64,000 nucleotides of DNA from Aestuariivita sp. (GCF_021404545.1 NZ_JAAWWD010000001.1:175843-239842); one strand, 5' to 3'. Positions 7,923-16,767 are shown, counted from the stretch's first letter. Made by a program: numbers and translations. The notes: generated by a model from the letters alone, not told the origin.

Positions 7923-8771
7923 ATGCTTGATCGAGGTGGATGGCTCACGTTTCTTGTTATTGGAGCGGCGGCTGTCGGTTTCCCATTGGTCGCACTAGGA
8001 CACATAGAGTATTGCGATACCGAAGATGTCTGCTCTTCGTTCTTTGAGAAATTCGTGGATCTGCCGCCCAATGGAATTGGCGATACGTTGGCGGGTATTT
8101 TTGGCTCGTTGGCGTTTTTGGCGGCTGCGGTAGCCGTTATCATGCAATCCAGAGAGTTATCCGCTCAGCGAGAGGAGCTGCAACTCACGCGAAGGGAGCA
8201 CGAGGAACATCGCAAAGCAGCACAAGAGATGGCCAAAGCGATGAGAATTCAAACTGATCTACTTTTGGAGGAGAGGAGTTTCCGAAACGCAGAAGGCGCA
8301 CGACGAAAATTTGATGAGCTACTGCTCACCTTGAAGAACGAGTGCTCGAGAAACCCGTCTCCTCGCTGGAAAATCAGCTCATTTGCAGATAATAGGCGAT
8401 ACACTGATACCCCAACAGTGGAAGAGAAGCTGCTGGTTCCGACCCATATCTTTGAGGGGAGTACTGATGTCGGTGATGGTGTTCGCGAGCTTACCGATCA
8501 TCTTTCCAGTCTGCGTGAAGACCTAGGATTTGCACTTGGTAACAATAATGACCATCCGTCTTGGAACAAAGCGGAAGTCATGGAGTACCCTTCACTCCGA
8601 TACCCTATCATCGAAAACTTGAAATCTGTTCTGGAGAAGATGGATCACTTGAAGGTGGATTTGTCTGGGGCCGATATGGAAAGATTTGAGAGACTAGGAG
8701 TAACAACAGCGTACTCTGCCTTTACGGAAGTCATCAGTTCGGTTGCTTTCGAGGAGAGGCAAAACAAATGA
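7923..8771 (+). CDS. Membrane-anchored coiled-coil protein of unknown function, probably a late insertion
   Basis: 282 residues. Two hydrophobic segments (about residues 7-27 and 57-74) flank a short segment with two cysteines; a charged coiled coil (about 78-125) and a cytoplasmic C-terminal domain follow. I chose ATG 7923 because AAGGGGGCCGGG precedes it; an upstream TTG at 7893 lacks this. Codon choice (more A/T in third positions, AGA/AGG arginines) differs clearly from the genes on both sides. Together with the large inverted repeat at 7721-7848 this suggests acquisition within the cluster. The stop overlaps the next ATG (8768). No family recognised; this layout is common among phage-defence and stress membrane proteins, but nothing here proves such a role. 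Confidence 0.75.
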   Translation: MLDRGGWLTFLVIGAAAVGFPLVALGHIEYCDTEDVCSSFFEKFVDLPPNGIGDTLAGIFGSLAFLAAAVAVIMQSRELSAQREELQLTRREHEEHRKAAQEMAKAMRIQTDLLLEERSFRNAEGARRKFDELLLTLKNECSRNPSPRWKISSFADNRRYTDTPTVEEKLLVPTHIFEGSTDVGDGVRELTDHLSSLREDLGFALGNNNDHPSWNKAEVMEYPSLRYPIIENLKSVLEKMDHLKVDLSGADMERFERLGVTTAYSAFTEVISSVAFEERQNK

Positions 8772-10129
8772 AACGCCTCATCGAAACCGGTCTCATGTTC
8801 GGCAACCTCATCGAGGTGGCCTCGCCTGCCTTGGTCGAGCGGTATAACCGCGCGCTCAAGCATCTGACGGGGCAGCAAACCCAACTGACCGATTTTCATA
8901 TCGACATCTCAGGCTATTCGCCGGAGATCGGGGATGAGTTGAACGACCATCTCTATCTCAACCATGCGGGGGTGAACCGGCAGTTCATTTTGCTGACGAC
9001 CGAACAGAAGACGGCGCCGCTGCTCAATGCGAAATTCTCCAACTCGCGGGATATACTGCGGCGGTTTATCGAAGAGAACGAACCTCAGCTCTTCGCGCTC
9101 ACCGCACGGGACGCGGTCGCGGGGGAGTTGGTGAACTCGGTCTATGAGGTCACAACGCCTGAACACCTCTTTGATATCCGCAAGATCACGGTCGAGGCCG
9201 ATACCGCCGGAGGCACGCTGGACAATGCGGACCGGTTGGCGGCCAAGGTGGACCGGTTCAAGACCGAAGAAGACGCCTGGTTCGACGATGTGCTGATCGC
9301 CGAGATGATCACGCTTGCTCAAAAGACGGGCGATATCGCGCGCAACCCCGTGCGGCTGAAGCAGATGAGCTTTGAACAGATCAACTTCTGGACCGAGCAT
9401 TTCGGCGGGCTTTACGTATTCCGGGGGCTGGATCACCCTGCCGTGATTTCGGTCGGAGCCAAGGAGGCGCTGGGCAAGCTGCCGATCAAATACGTCTGGG
9501 ATTTGCAGGACCGCAACCAGATCGCCAAGTTCTTTGAGTTTAACGACCTGGTCGAACCCATCGTCAAGGCGCGTGGTGTGGATGCCGCGGCGATCCTGCG
9601 ACAGAAGATGGATTTTGTCCTGATCAGTGCCGCGGCGGATGCCGGGATGGATCTGTCGGGCACCACGCGGCGCGAACTGCGCAGGCTGGCGCGGCAGATG
9701 CCGTCACTGCCAGAAGAGTTTCGCGCACTCTCGGATCTGGTGCGCTGGGCTGAGACCAAGGCCGACTGGCCGCGCATCGGATCGGATCACCCGGCCTATT
9801 TCTATACGCTGCGCGCCGCGGATACGCCGGACCACGACCTGGTCAACATGCTGCTGTGTGAATTGACGCCGCGCGATTTTCGGCAAACCTTCATCTGCCA
9901 CAAGCGGCTCTTTTACGCGCGCTATGCCGATTGGCCCGGGGCAAAGAGGCAATACGTGGTTGATTTCCTGGTGCGTGAGTATCAGGTGGATAAGGCAGGC
10001 GCGCGCGCGGCACTTTTCGGGCATGAACCGGATATGGCCGATGACCTACCGCCACCGCCACCCCGCCGCGAGCGGCCCCGGGATTTGGTCGCCCGTGTCG
10101 GCCCTTGGGGCGCTGTTAGGAGACGTTAA
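8768..10129 (+). CDS. Conserved Rhodobacteraceae protein, DUF6638-like
   Basis: 453 residues, soluble. The opening (MKRLIETGLMFGNLIEV) and the motif DFHIDISGYSPEIGDEL followed by LYLNHAGVNRQFILLT match what I remember of the DUF6638 family, which is largely restricted to Rhodobacterales; a domain search should confirm. No catalytic motif is visible. The C-terminus has a proline run followed by basic residues. The start overlaps the preceding stop (ATGA). The family normally lies near the AAA+ ATPase and small membrane proteins seen here, so it is probably a component of the same machine. Molecular function is unknown. Confidence 0.8.
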   Translation: MKRLIETGLMFGNLIEVASPALVERYNRALKHLTGQQTQLTDFHIDISGYSPEIGDELNDHLYLNHAGVNRQFILLTTEQKTAPLLNAKFSNSRDILRRFIEENEPQLFALTARDAVAGELVNSVYEVTTPEHLFDIRKITVEADTAGGTLDNADRLAAKVDRFKTEEDAWFDDVLIAEMITLAQKTGDIARNPVRLKQMSFEQINFWTEHFGGLYVFRGLDHPAVISVGAKEALGKLPIKYVWDLQDRNQIAKFFEFNDLVEPIVKARGVDAAAILRQKMDFVLISAAADAGMDLSGTTRRELRRLARQMPSLPEEFRALSDLVRWAETKADWPRIGSDHPAYFYTLRAADTPDHDLVNMLLCELTPRDFRQTFICHKRLFYARYADWPGAKRQYVVDFLVREYQVDKAGARAALFGHEPDMADDLPPPPPRRERPRDLVARVGPWGAVRRR

Positions 10130-10130
10130 G

Positions 10131-10397
10131 ATGATCGCCGGTGCGAGATTGCTGTTTATTGTCTTGGTGGTTTTGACCATCGTCTATGCCTGTCTGTCGC
10201 TTTATTCGCGCAGTGTGCGCAAGGGCAAGCTGGAGGAGCGCTGGGCACAAGAAGGCATGCCTGGAGACCGCGAGACCTTTGTGCGCGAAGGGCTGGAGGA
10301 ATACGATGGCTCGATCCGGCGCAAGCTGATCCTGGGGGTGTATATCATTCCGCTGACCCTGATCGCGGTTCTGATTTACGTCACCAATTTTATGTGA
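10131..10397 (+). CDS. Small two-helix membrane protein
   Basis: 88 residues: an N-terminal helix (about residues 5-25), a charged cytoplasmic or periplasmic segment with the pattern EGMPGDRETFVREGLEEYD, then a second helix (about 66-85). ATG 10131 has AGGAG ten bases before it and follows the previous stop by 1 bp, which decides the start. It is the third small membrane protein tightly linked to the cluster. No named family recognised. Confidence 0.8.
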   Translation: MIAGARLLFIVLVVLTIVYACLSLYSRSVRKGKLEERWAQEGMPGDRETFVREGLEEYDGSIRRKLILGVYIIPLTLIAVLIYVTNFM

Positions 10398-10407
10398 AGG
10401 ACGCGGG

Positions 10408-11052
10408 ATGGTTTATGCAAAATGGATATTCTGGGTTCTTGTCTGGACGGTGGTCGCATCGTTCTTTCATTACACGCTGCCGCAACATGACGTGGTGCGG
10501 ATCGTCAACACCGAGGTGCGGCGCGTCGATTTCGGGGAAAACTCGATCTTCTGGGCCAATGCCGATCTGGGTCAGACGGCAGGAACGGTGAACCGCGACA
10601 TCCGGTTCATCGAGGCGTTTTATGACAATGATCGCCCAATGGTCTATCGCAATGAGGATACGGGCTGGGGCTGGCCGCCCTATTTCAAGCTCGATAGCTC
10701 GAACTTGCAGGCCGAGGCGCGCGATCTGGTTTCGACCAAGGCCGCGCCGCAATGGGTCGTGGTGCGCCACTATGGCTGGCGGAACGAGTTTTTGTCGATC
10801 TTCCCCAATGCGGTGAGCGTGCGGGCCGTTGACAGCCCCGATGTGCGGATCATCCCGTGGATCAACATCATCATCCTTGGGCTCTTTGCCGCCCTGTTTT
10901 ATGCGATCTGGGTGCGCTGGCGCCGGTTTCGGGCCGCGCGGATCGATCCGGTGCTGGAAGATATCGGCGAAAGCTGGGACGCGGCAGGCGATGCGGTCGA
11001 GGATCGGCGCGGACGGGTGCGTCGGTGGCTGGATAGCTGGCGGTCGAAATAG
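10408..11052 (+). CDS. DUF1523 family membrane protein
   Basis: 214 residues. An N-terminal hydrophobic helix (about residues 5-22) leads into FHYTLPQHDVVRIVNTEVRR, then a periplasmic domain with NDRPMVYRNEDTGWGWPPYF and HYGWRNEFLSIFPNAVSV, which I recognise as DUF1523 signatures. A second helix (about 150-172) is followed by an Arg/Asp-rich cytoplasmic tail. The family is typical of Rhodobacterales; its biochemical role is unknown. It is the last gene of the 2.9-11 kb cluster, 10 bp after the preceding stop. The next gene is convergent. Confidence 0.88.
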   Translation: MVYAKWIFWVLVWTVVASFFHYTLPQHDVVRIVNTEVRRVDFGENSIFWANADLGQTAGTVNRDIRFIEAFYDNDRPMVYRNEDTGWGWPPYFKLDSSNLQAEARDLVSTKAAPQWVVVRHYGWRNEFLSIFPNAVSVRAVDSPDVRIIPWINIIILGLFAALFYAIWVRWRRFRAARIDPVLEDIGESWDAAGDAVEDRRGRVRRWLDSWRSK

Positions 11053-11130
11053 GCTGGAATGCTGGCCGAAAGGCTCGATGCTGTTTGAGAGCAAATCAAG
11101 GGCAGGGGCCAGCGTGCGGCGGTTCGCCGG

Positions 11131-11733
11131 TCAGGCGTTCAGTTCCTCTTCGATCTGGGACAGGCGTTCTTTGCCAAAGAACATCTCATCGCCCACAAAG
11201 AACGTCGGGATGCCGAAGACCCCGCGCGCCACGGCGTCTTCGGTCGCTTTGACGAGGGCGGCTTTGATGTCCGGGTCCTGTGTGTCGGAGAGCAGTTTTT
11301 CACCATCAAGACCGGAGGCGGTGAACGTCGCGGCAAAGACCTCGGGTTCGGACATGTTGCGATCCTCCTCCCACATCGCGGCAAGGCCCGCGTCGATATA
11401 GGTTGGCAGGGTGCCGTCGCGCTTGGCCGCCATGGCGCCCCGCATCAGAAGCAGCGTGTTGACCGGAAAATGGCTGTTGAAGGTGAACTTGGCCAGATCG
11501 TGTTTGCGGACGAACCGGACAAATTCGGTCTGTTCATAGGCCATTTTGCCCTTGATATCCTTGAATGCCATCATCGGCGGCTGGTTGTTGGTCGCCTTGA
11601 AGATGCCACCTAACAGAGCGGGTTTGTAAACCAGCGTCGCGCCGGTGCGCGCGATCAGCGGTTTGAGCGCATGATGACAGAGATAGGCGTTGGGACTGCC
11701 GAAATCGAAATAGAACTCCAGGGTCTTGGTCAT
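11131..11733 (-). CDS. 2-hydroxychromene-2-carboxylate isomerase family protein (DsbA/GST-kappa fold)
   Basis: 200 residues with the family opening TLEFYFDFGSPNAYL, in which the serine takes the place of the thioredoxin cysteine and binds glutathione. The C-terminal VFGIPTFFVGDEMFFGKERL contains the cis-proline of the fold. The named reaction isomerises 2-hydroxychromene-2-carboxylate in naphthalene degradation, but many chromosomal homologues have no known substrate and no naphthalene genes are near. It lies 7 bp after the end of the SDR gene, in the same direction, so the two are probably one transcript. Confidence 0.88.
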   Translation of the reverse strand: MTKTLEFYFDFGSPNAYLCHHALKPLIARTGATLVYKPALLGGIFKATNNQPPMMAFKDIKGKMAYEQTEFVRFVRKHDLAKFTFNSHFPVNTLLLMRGAMAAKRDGTLPTYIDAGLAAMWEEDRNMSEPEVFAATFTASGLDGEKLLSDTQDPDIKAALVKATEDAVARGVFGIPTFFVGDEMFFGKERLSQIEEELNA

Positions 11734-11740
11734 GAAGGCC

Positions 11741-12472
11741 TCAAAAGGGTTCGGACCATGGGCGCAGGTCGATCTCGTGCGTCCAGGCGGTGCGGGGTTG
11801 ATTGTGCAGCATCACGAAATTGGACGCGATATGGGCGGGGTTGAGAATGGCGTCGGTATCCCGCTTGTCATCTACATCCGCGAAGGTGTCGCGGATGAAC
11901 CTGCTGTCGATGGCGCCGTCGATCACCACATGGGCGACATGGATGTTCTTGGGGCCCAGTTCGCGCGCCATGGATTGCGCGAGGGCACGCAGCCCGTGTT
12001 TGGCCGATGCAAAGGCTGAAAATCCCGCCGCTCCGCGCACCGAAGCGGTGGCTCCGGTAAATAGGATCGTGCCGCGCCCGCGCGCCAGCATGGGTTTGGC
12101 CACTTCGCGCCCCATCAGAAACCCCGCGAAACAGGCCATTTCCCAGACCTTGCGGAACACCCTTGACGTGGTCTCGGTCACCTCGAAACGGACATTGGCG
12201 CCGACGTTGAAGATCGCGACCTCGATCGGGCTGACCTCGGCCTCGATCCGCGCGACAAGGGCGGTGACAGCGTCTTCATCGCGCGCGTCACACGGATAGG
12301 CACGGGCCTGATAACCCTCCGCTTGGATAGAGGCGGCCAGCGCAAGGAGTTTGTCGGCGTGGCGGGGGCGGCGCGAGAGACACACGACATACCCTTCGCG
12401 GGCAAAGGCCCGGGCAATGGCGGCTCCGGTATCGTCCCCGGCACCGATAATGAGACACGCTTGGGCCGTCAT
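11741..12472 (-). CDS. SDR-family protein lacking the catalytic tyrosine
   Basis: 243 residues with a Rossmann fold: GAGDDTG at 10-16 and an NVG motif near 89-91. Ser144 is present, but the catalytic YxxxK motif reads FASAK, so Phe154 replaces tyrosine while Lys158 is kept. Classical SDR oxidoreductase chemistry needs that tyrosine. The replacement looks family-wide rather than a recent defect, because the surrounding sequence ([23 protein letters not shown], positions about 161-183) is well formed. It may bind NAD(P) and ligand without oxidoreduction, or use another residue. It is co-directional with the isomerase and divergent from smpB. Confidence 0.85.
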   Translation of the reverse strand: MTAQACLIIGAGDDTGAAIARAFAREGYVVCLSRRPRHADKLLALAASIQAEGYQARAYPCDARDEDAVTALVARIEAEVSPIEVAIFNVGANVRFEVTETTSRVFRKVWEMACFAGFLMGREVAKPMLARGRGTILFTGATASVRGAAGFSAFASAKHGLRALAQSMARELGPKNIHVAHVVIDGAIDSRFIRDTFADVDDKRDTDAILNPAHIASNFVMLHNQPRTAWTHEIDLRPWSEPF

Positions 12473-12567
12473 GTCGCCCTCCCAGGGTAAACCTGCGAGA
12501 GATTGCAGATACTGGCAAGCGTGTTGCGTCTTGTGGGACGCAGCGTCAGAGCCTACATCTGCGCGTC

Positions 12568-13044
12568 ATGGCACAGACGAAATCCGATCCGAATTACAAG
12601 GTGATCGCCGAGAACCGGCGTGCGCGCTTCGATTACGCAATCGACAGCGATATCGAGTGCGGGATCATCCTGGAGGGCTCGGAGGTGAAATCGCTGCGTG
12701 CCAATGGCGGCAATATCGCCGAGAGCTATGCCGCGGTGGAGGACGGCGAGCTGTGGCTGGTCAACAGTTACATCGCGCCCTATGCGCAGGCCAAATCGTT
12801 CCGGCATGAGGAACGCAGGCGGCGTAAACTGCTGGTGAGCCGCAAGCAAATGGCCGATCTGTGGAATGCCACCCAACGCAAGGGCATGACGCTGGTGCCG
12901 ATGGTGATGTATTTCAACCATCGCGGCATCGCCAAGATCAAGCTGGGTATCGCCAAGGGCAAGAAAAACGTCGACAAACGCGCGACCGAAGCCAAGCGTG
13001 ACTGGTCCCGACAAAAGCAGCGCTTGCTGAAAGACAATCGCTGA
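12568..13044 (+). CDS. smpB: SsrA (tmRNA)-binding protein SmpB
   Basis: 158 residues, the usual length. SmpB carries tmRNA to stalled ribosomes for trans-translation. The core is intact: [14 protein letters not shown], the EGSEVKSLR strand, NSYIAPY, and the basic tail [17 protein letters not shown], whose extension enters the mRNA channel. The lysine/arginine-rich C-terminus is complete. No tmRNA gene is visible in the window. Two tandem hairpins directly downstream (13047-13088) probably end the transcript. Divergent to the SDR gene. Confidence 0.97.
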   Translation: MAQTKSDPNYKVIAENRRARFDYAIDSDIECGIILEGSEVKSLRANGGNIAESYAAVEDGELWLVNSYIAPYAQAKSFRHEERRRRKLLVSRKQMADLWNATQRKGMTLVPMVMYFNHRGIAKIKLGIAKGKKNVDKRATEAKRDWSRQKQRLLKDNR

Positions 13045-13046
13045 AC

Positions 13047-13088
13047 AGAAGCTGACACAGCTTCTGGCCAATTTTTGGCAAAAATTGG
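13047..13088 (+). terminator. Two tandem hairpins after smpB
   Basis: First stem: AGAAGCTG (13047-13054) with CAGCTTCT (13058-13065), loop ACA. Second stem: CCAATTTTT (13068-13076) with AAAAATTGG (13080-13088), loop GGC. Both are perfect. The first begins 2 bp after the smpB stop codon, and the second contains the T run expected for an intrinsic terminator. Confidence 0.75.
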
Positions 13089-13191
13089 GCTCACCCCCAG
13101 ACGCGGGCTGTCCGGGAAAATCGGGCCGCTGGGTTGCCAGCGCGCCCCGATAAGCGCTAAGCACGGGATCGTTGCCGAAAGGGAATGGCCG

Positions 13192-14049
13192 ATGTCCGCA
13201 GACGACCCCAAAACGCTTGTTTCAACCGAGTGGCTGGCCGCTCATCTCAAGGATCCCGATCTGAGGCTCCTGGATGGGTCATGGTATCTGCCCAGTGTCG
13301 GGCGCGATCCGCGTGCCGAATACGATGCGGGCCATATTCCGGGTGCGCGGTTTTTTGACATCGACGATGTTGCGGACCATCGGTCGGATTTGCCACATAT
13401 GGCACCACCGCCCGAGAAATTCATGAGCCGTATGCGCGCCATGGGTGTGGGGGATGGGCATCAGGTGGTGGTCTATGATGGCGCGGGCGTAAACTCCGCC
13501 GCGCGGGTGTGGTGGCTCTTTCGGCTGATGGGGCAGGAAAACGTGGCCGTGCTGGATGGCGGCTTTCCCAAATGGCAGGCCGAGGGGCACCCGGTAGAGG
13601 ACTTGCCGCCCGTCGTGCGCGACCGTCACATGACCGTGCGGGTGCAGAACCATCTGGTGCGCGATGTCACACAGGTCTCTTCCGCGTCCAAGCTGGGCGA
13701 TCATGAGATTATCGACGCACGCTCGCCCGGGCGGTTCGCAGGTACCGAGCCCGAGCCGCGGGACGGGTTGCGCGCAGGTCATATCCCCGGATCGCGCAGC
13801 CTGCCGTTCCAGCAACTGCTCAATGACGATGGCACGATGAAGCCCGTGTCCGCGCTGCGCGCCGTCTTCGAGACCTCTGGTGTCGATCTGGCCAAACCGG
13901 CGATCACCACCTGCGGCTCGGGCGTGACGGCGGCGATCCTCGCATTGGCGCTGGAGCGGATCGGCAAGACCGATTGGTCGGTCTATGACGGATCCTGGAC
14001 AGAATGGGGTGCGTTCCCGACCGTGCCCGTCGCAACCGGAGAGGTCTGA
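13192..14049 (+). CDS. sseA: 3-mercaptopyruvate/thiosulfate sulfurtransferase, SseA type
   Basis: 285 residues with two rhodanese domains (about 10-130 and 155-280). Only the second has the active cysteine: Cys241 in the loop CGSGVT, the form typical of 3-mercaptopyruvate sulfurtransferases. The enzyme moves sulfane sulfur to thiols or cyanide. ATG 13192 was chosen because AAAGGGA lies 8 nt before it and the protein then starts at the family's usual position; an in-frame extension to 13075 runs through the smpB terminator. The stop overlaps the start of the aminotransferase (TGATG), so the two are co-translated. Confidence 0.92.
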   Translation: MSADDPKTLVSTEWLAAHLKDPDLRLLDGSWYLPSVGRDPRAEYDAGHIPGARFFDIDDVADHRSDLPHMAPPPEKFMSRMRAMGVGDGHQVVVYDGAGVNSAARVWWLFRLMGQENVAVLDGGFPKWQAEGHPVEDLPPVVRDRHMTVRVQNHLVRDVTQVSSASKLGDHEIIDARSPGRFAGTEPEPRDGLRAGHIPGSRSLPFQQLLNDDGTMKPVSALRAVFETSGVDLAKPAITTCGSGVTAAILALALERIGKTDWSVYDGSWTEWGAFPTVPVATGEV

Positions 14050-15233
14050 TGTTTCAACATCTCAAAGCGCAACCCGCCGACAAGATCCTGACCCTGATGC
14101 AGATGTATCGCGAGGACCCGCGCGAGACCAAGATCGACCTGGGCGTCGGCGTCTACAAGAACGCCGAAGGGGTCACGCCGGTGATGCGCGCCATCAAGGC
14201 CGCAGAACACCGTCTTTGGGAGGAGCAGGAGACCAAAGCCTATGTCGGGCTGGCCGGGGACCCGGGCTTTTCGGATGCGATGATCAAGCTGATCCTGGAC
14301 GATGCGGTGCCCCGCGAATTGGTGGCGGCGGCGGCCACGCCAGGCGGCACCGGTGCGGTACGCCAGGCATTCGAGCTGATCCAGATGGCCAACCCCAAGG
14401 CGCGCGTCTTTGTGAGCAACCCGACATGGCCGAACCACATCTCGATCCTCCAATACCTGGGTATCGAAACGGTGACCTATCGGTATTTCGACGACGAAAC
14501 GCGCGGCGTCGATGTCGAAGGTATGCTGGCCGATCTTGGGGATGTGCGGAAGGGGGATGTGGTGCTGCTGCATGGCTGCTGTCACAACCCCACGGGCGCC
14601 AACCTGAACTTGGTCGACTGGCAAGCGGTGGTCGACTTACTGAATGCGCAAGGTGGCGTGCCGATGATCGACATCGCCTATCAGGGCTTTGGCGACGGGC
14701 TGGAGGCGGACGCAGACGCAACGCGACTGGTCGCATCCAGCGTGCCGGAGTGTCTGATCGCGGCCAGTTGCTCCAAGAATTTCGGCATCTACCGGGAACG
14801 GACCGGCCTGTTGATGGCCGTGTCGCAGGAGGCAGGCGCGCGCGCTCTCAATCAGGATACGTTGGCATTTCTGAACCGTCAGAATTACTCCTTTCCGCCC
14901 GACCATGGCGCGCGTCTGGTGACCATGATCCTGAACGACGCGGATTTGCGCGCAGACTGGGCGGCAGAGCTGGAAGACGTGCGCCGGTCGATGCTGAACC
15001 TGCGTCAGGGGCTGGCGGATGAGCTTCAGCGATTGTCAGGCTCGGACCGGTTCGGGTTTCTGGCCCAGCACCGGGGCATGTTCTCGCGTCTGGGCGCCAG
15101 CCCCGAGCTGGTGGAAAAACTCAGGTCCGATCATGCGATCTATATGATCGGGGACAGCCGAATGAACATTGCCGGGCTGAACGCCAAGACCATCCCGATC
15201 CTCGCCAAGGCGATTGTGGATGTCGGGGTCTAG
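14049..15233 (+). CDS. Aromatic/aspartate aminotransferase (class I)
   Basis: 394 residues, a PLP enzyme that transfers amino groups between aromatic amino acids or aspartate and 2-oxo acids. The PLP lysine is Lys243 in SCSKNFG, followed by the RERTG phosphate-binding motif. The opening MFQHLKAQPADKILTLMQMY and the DLGVGVYKN motif are standard for the TyrB/AspC group. ATG 14049 overlaps the sulfurtransferase stop. Possible roles are tyrosine, phenylalanine or tryptophan transamination or mercaptopyruvate supply to the upstream enzyme by cysteine transamination; the last is inferred from the coupling. Confidence 0.93.
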   Translation: MFQHLKAQPADKILTLMQMYREDPRETKIDLGVGVYKNAEGVTPVMRAIKAAEHRLWEEQETKAYVGLAGDPGFSDAMIKLILDDAVPRELVAAAATPGGTGAVRQAFELIQMANPKARVFVSNPTWPNHISILQYLGIETVTYRYFDDETRGVDVEGMLADLGDVRKGDVVLLHGCCHNPTGANLNLVDWQAVVDLLNAQGGVPMIDIAYQGFGDGLEADADATRLVASSVPECLIAASCSKNFGIYRERTGLLMAVSQEAGARALNQDTLAFLNRQNYSFPPDHGARLVTMILNDADLRADWAAELEDVRRSMLNLRQGLADELQRLSGSDRFGFLAQHRGMFSRLGASPELVEKLRSDHAIYMIGDSRMNIAGLNAKTIPILAKAIVDVGV

Positions 15234-16008
15234 CCTACCGGCACCTCGGAGAGACCAGAGCGCAAGAGGACCGGCTTGGCCTCTTTTCTTGAATGTACCA
15301 GCGCGCGCTCTGTAGCCGACCAGAGGCCTGTCCCCAACCTGGAAAAGGGTAAGCACGTACTGCGGTCAAGACCCAGCTGCGCGATCCCCGGTATTTGACG
15401 GTCTGATCTTTTTGATACACTTGAACAAAGCATTCCGTGGCAAGCCGGTCATGGGCGCGTCGCATGCCGTTGCCCCAGCAGGCAACAGAGGACAGGGCAA
15501 CATCACCCAAGACCGGATCGATCCGGATTGACGTCCGATCAATTGGTTGGTCGCTGGCGTTCAGGCCCTGGATGTCCCCAGCGACCATCGCTGGGCGCCG
15601 TTCGGATCGGCAATGTGCCGTTTCTGGTGTTGATGTACGAAATCTTCCGTGATGGGCTTGCTGTTGGTCGAGAAGCACCCGCGCCTGCAACCCAATCGGT
15701 ACAGGTCTGATAATCCCTGTTGCACCTTCTGGGTGCGATCCTCTCTTCATCCTATATGCGCAAGATAGAAATCGCGAACTTTGGCGGTCCCGGCCCGAAC
15801 ATGTGCACATGATGGATGGAGAGGATCCAGCGCAAGCCCCCGACGTCGTTCCAATGCCGCATGAGACGACAGAGATTGCCCTGGTACCGACAGACCTGAC
15901 CTTCGAGCCCTTTGAAACGATGCTTGATCAACCAGACGGGTCCTCGCGCCGAAGAAGATCTGACAACATGTCGGAGGGATTGTTCCGAGGCATGGATATC
16001 GGACGGTT
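15234..16008. other. 775-bp stretch without a convincing gene
   Basis: No open frame here has a good start, ribosome site and protein-like composition. A minus-strand frame over about 15745-15970 reads like protein (for example WLIKHRFKGLEGQ and LRWILSIHHVHMFG) but has no start or continuation, so it may be a decayed gene. Another minus-strand frame at 15235-15810 is open but unlike any family that I know. The stretch separates conserved housekeeping genes from the catabolic region and may be a scar of past insertion. Confidence 0.4.
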
Positions 16009-16683
16009 TCAGCCTGCTTGACCGGTACCGAACTGCGCGGCCATATGCCTGCCCGTCAATGTGTAGTGCTCGGTCAGCAAACCGCAGGCCCGGTCCGCGT
16101 CGCGGGCCACGGCTGCTTCCATCAATGCACGGTGTTCGGCGTCCAGGTCGCGGCGCTGCTCCGGGATCAGGCGGTGCATCGTCGTGTGCCGATAGCGTTC
16201 AGTGGCCAATGTGAGTTTTTCCGCAAAATCCAGCAGCCAGTCCGAGCCGCAGGCCGAGATAAGCGCCGCGTGAAACTCCTGATGCCGCTGACGCAGTGCT
16301 TCGGTCTGGGGCTCTTTCAGCGGGCCGTCGGGCAGGCGCCGGTATTGCAGCGACAGCGCGTGCATCGCCGCCACCAGGGTCGCTTCCCACCTGTCATCGC
16401 CTTTGTCGATGGCGCGGCGCAGCGCGTCCGTCTCGATCAGGAGGCGGGTGTTGATCGCATCCCACATCTTGTCGATGGACATCGGTGCCACGGTAAACCC
16501 ACGCAGCGCCACCGCATCGACCAACCGTTCGGACTGCAACCGGCTCAACGCCTCGCGCAGCGGCGAGAACCCGACACCATAGCGGGTCTTGAGCCGGTCC
16601 AGGCGCAATGGCAATCGCGGCTCCAGCACGCCGGAAACAATATCACGGCGCAGATCCTGATAGACCTGTTCTGAGAGTGTCAT
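16009..16683 (-). CDS. GntR-family regulator (FCD type) of the gentisate genes
   Basis: 224 residues. An N-terminal winged helix (about 1-65: LSEQVYQDLRRDIVSGVLEP, then YGVGFSPLREALSRLQSERL) is followed by an all-helical effector domain with histidines suited to metal/ligand binding (RHQEFHAALISACGS and the later HYTLTGRH). I chose ATG 16683; a longer frame from TTG 16746 adds a segment unlike the family. It is divergent from the gentisate dioxygenase across 153 bp that hold an inverted repeat, so local control of that operon is likely, with the inducer unknown. Confidence 0.88.
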   Translation of the reverse strand: MTLSEQVYQDLRRDIVSGVLEPRLPLRLDRLKTRYGVGFSPLREALSRLQSERLVDAVALRGFTVAPMSIDKMWDAINTRLLIETDALRRAIDKGDDRWEATLVAAMHALSLQYRRLPDGPLKEPQTEALRQRHQEFHAALISACGSDWLLDFAEKLTLATERYRHTTMHRLIPEQRRDLDAEHRALMEAAVARDADRACGLLTEHYTLTGRHMAAQFGTGQAG

Positions 16684-16767
16684 GGCCCCGAACCCGTCCC
16701 TGTTGCAGTGCGCGGTCAGCAATGCACACTCACCGATTTTCGACAAGATCTATTATTTTCGCAAATT

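Noticed and set aside
7280..8143. 287-residue open frame on the minus strand covering the gap at 7698-7922
   Set aside because: It runs antisense through three plus-strand genes and crosses the large inverted repeat; composition is Pro/Arg/Ser rich with no family resemblance.
15235..15810. 191-residue minus-strand frame as a possible gene
   Set aside because: No ribosome site, no recognisable motif and it ends against the aminotransferase stop; treated as part of a degraded stretch.
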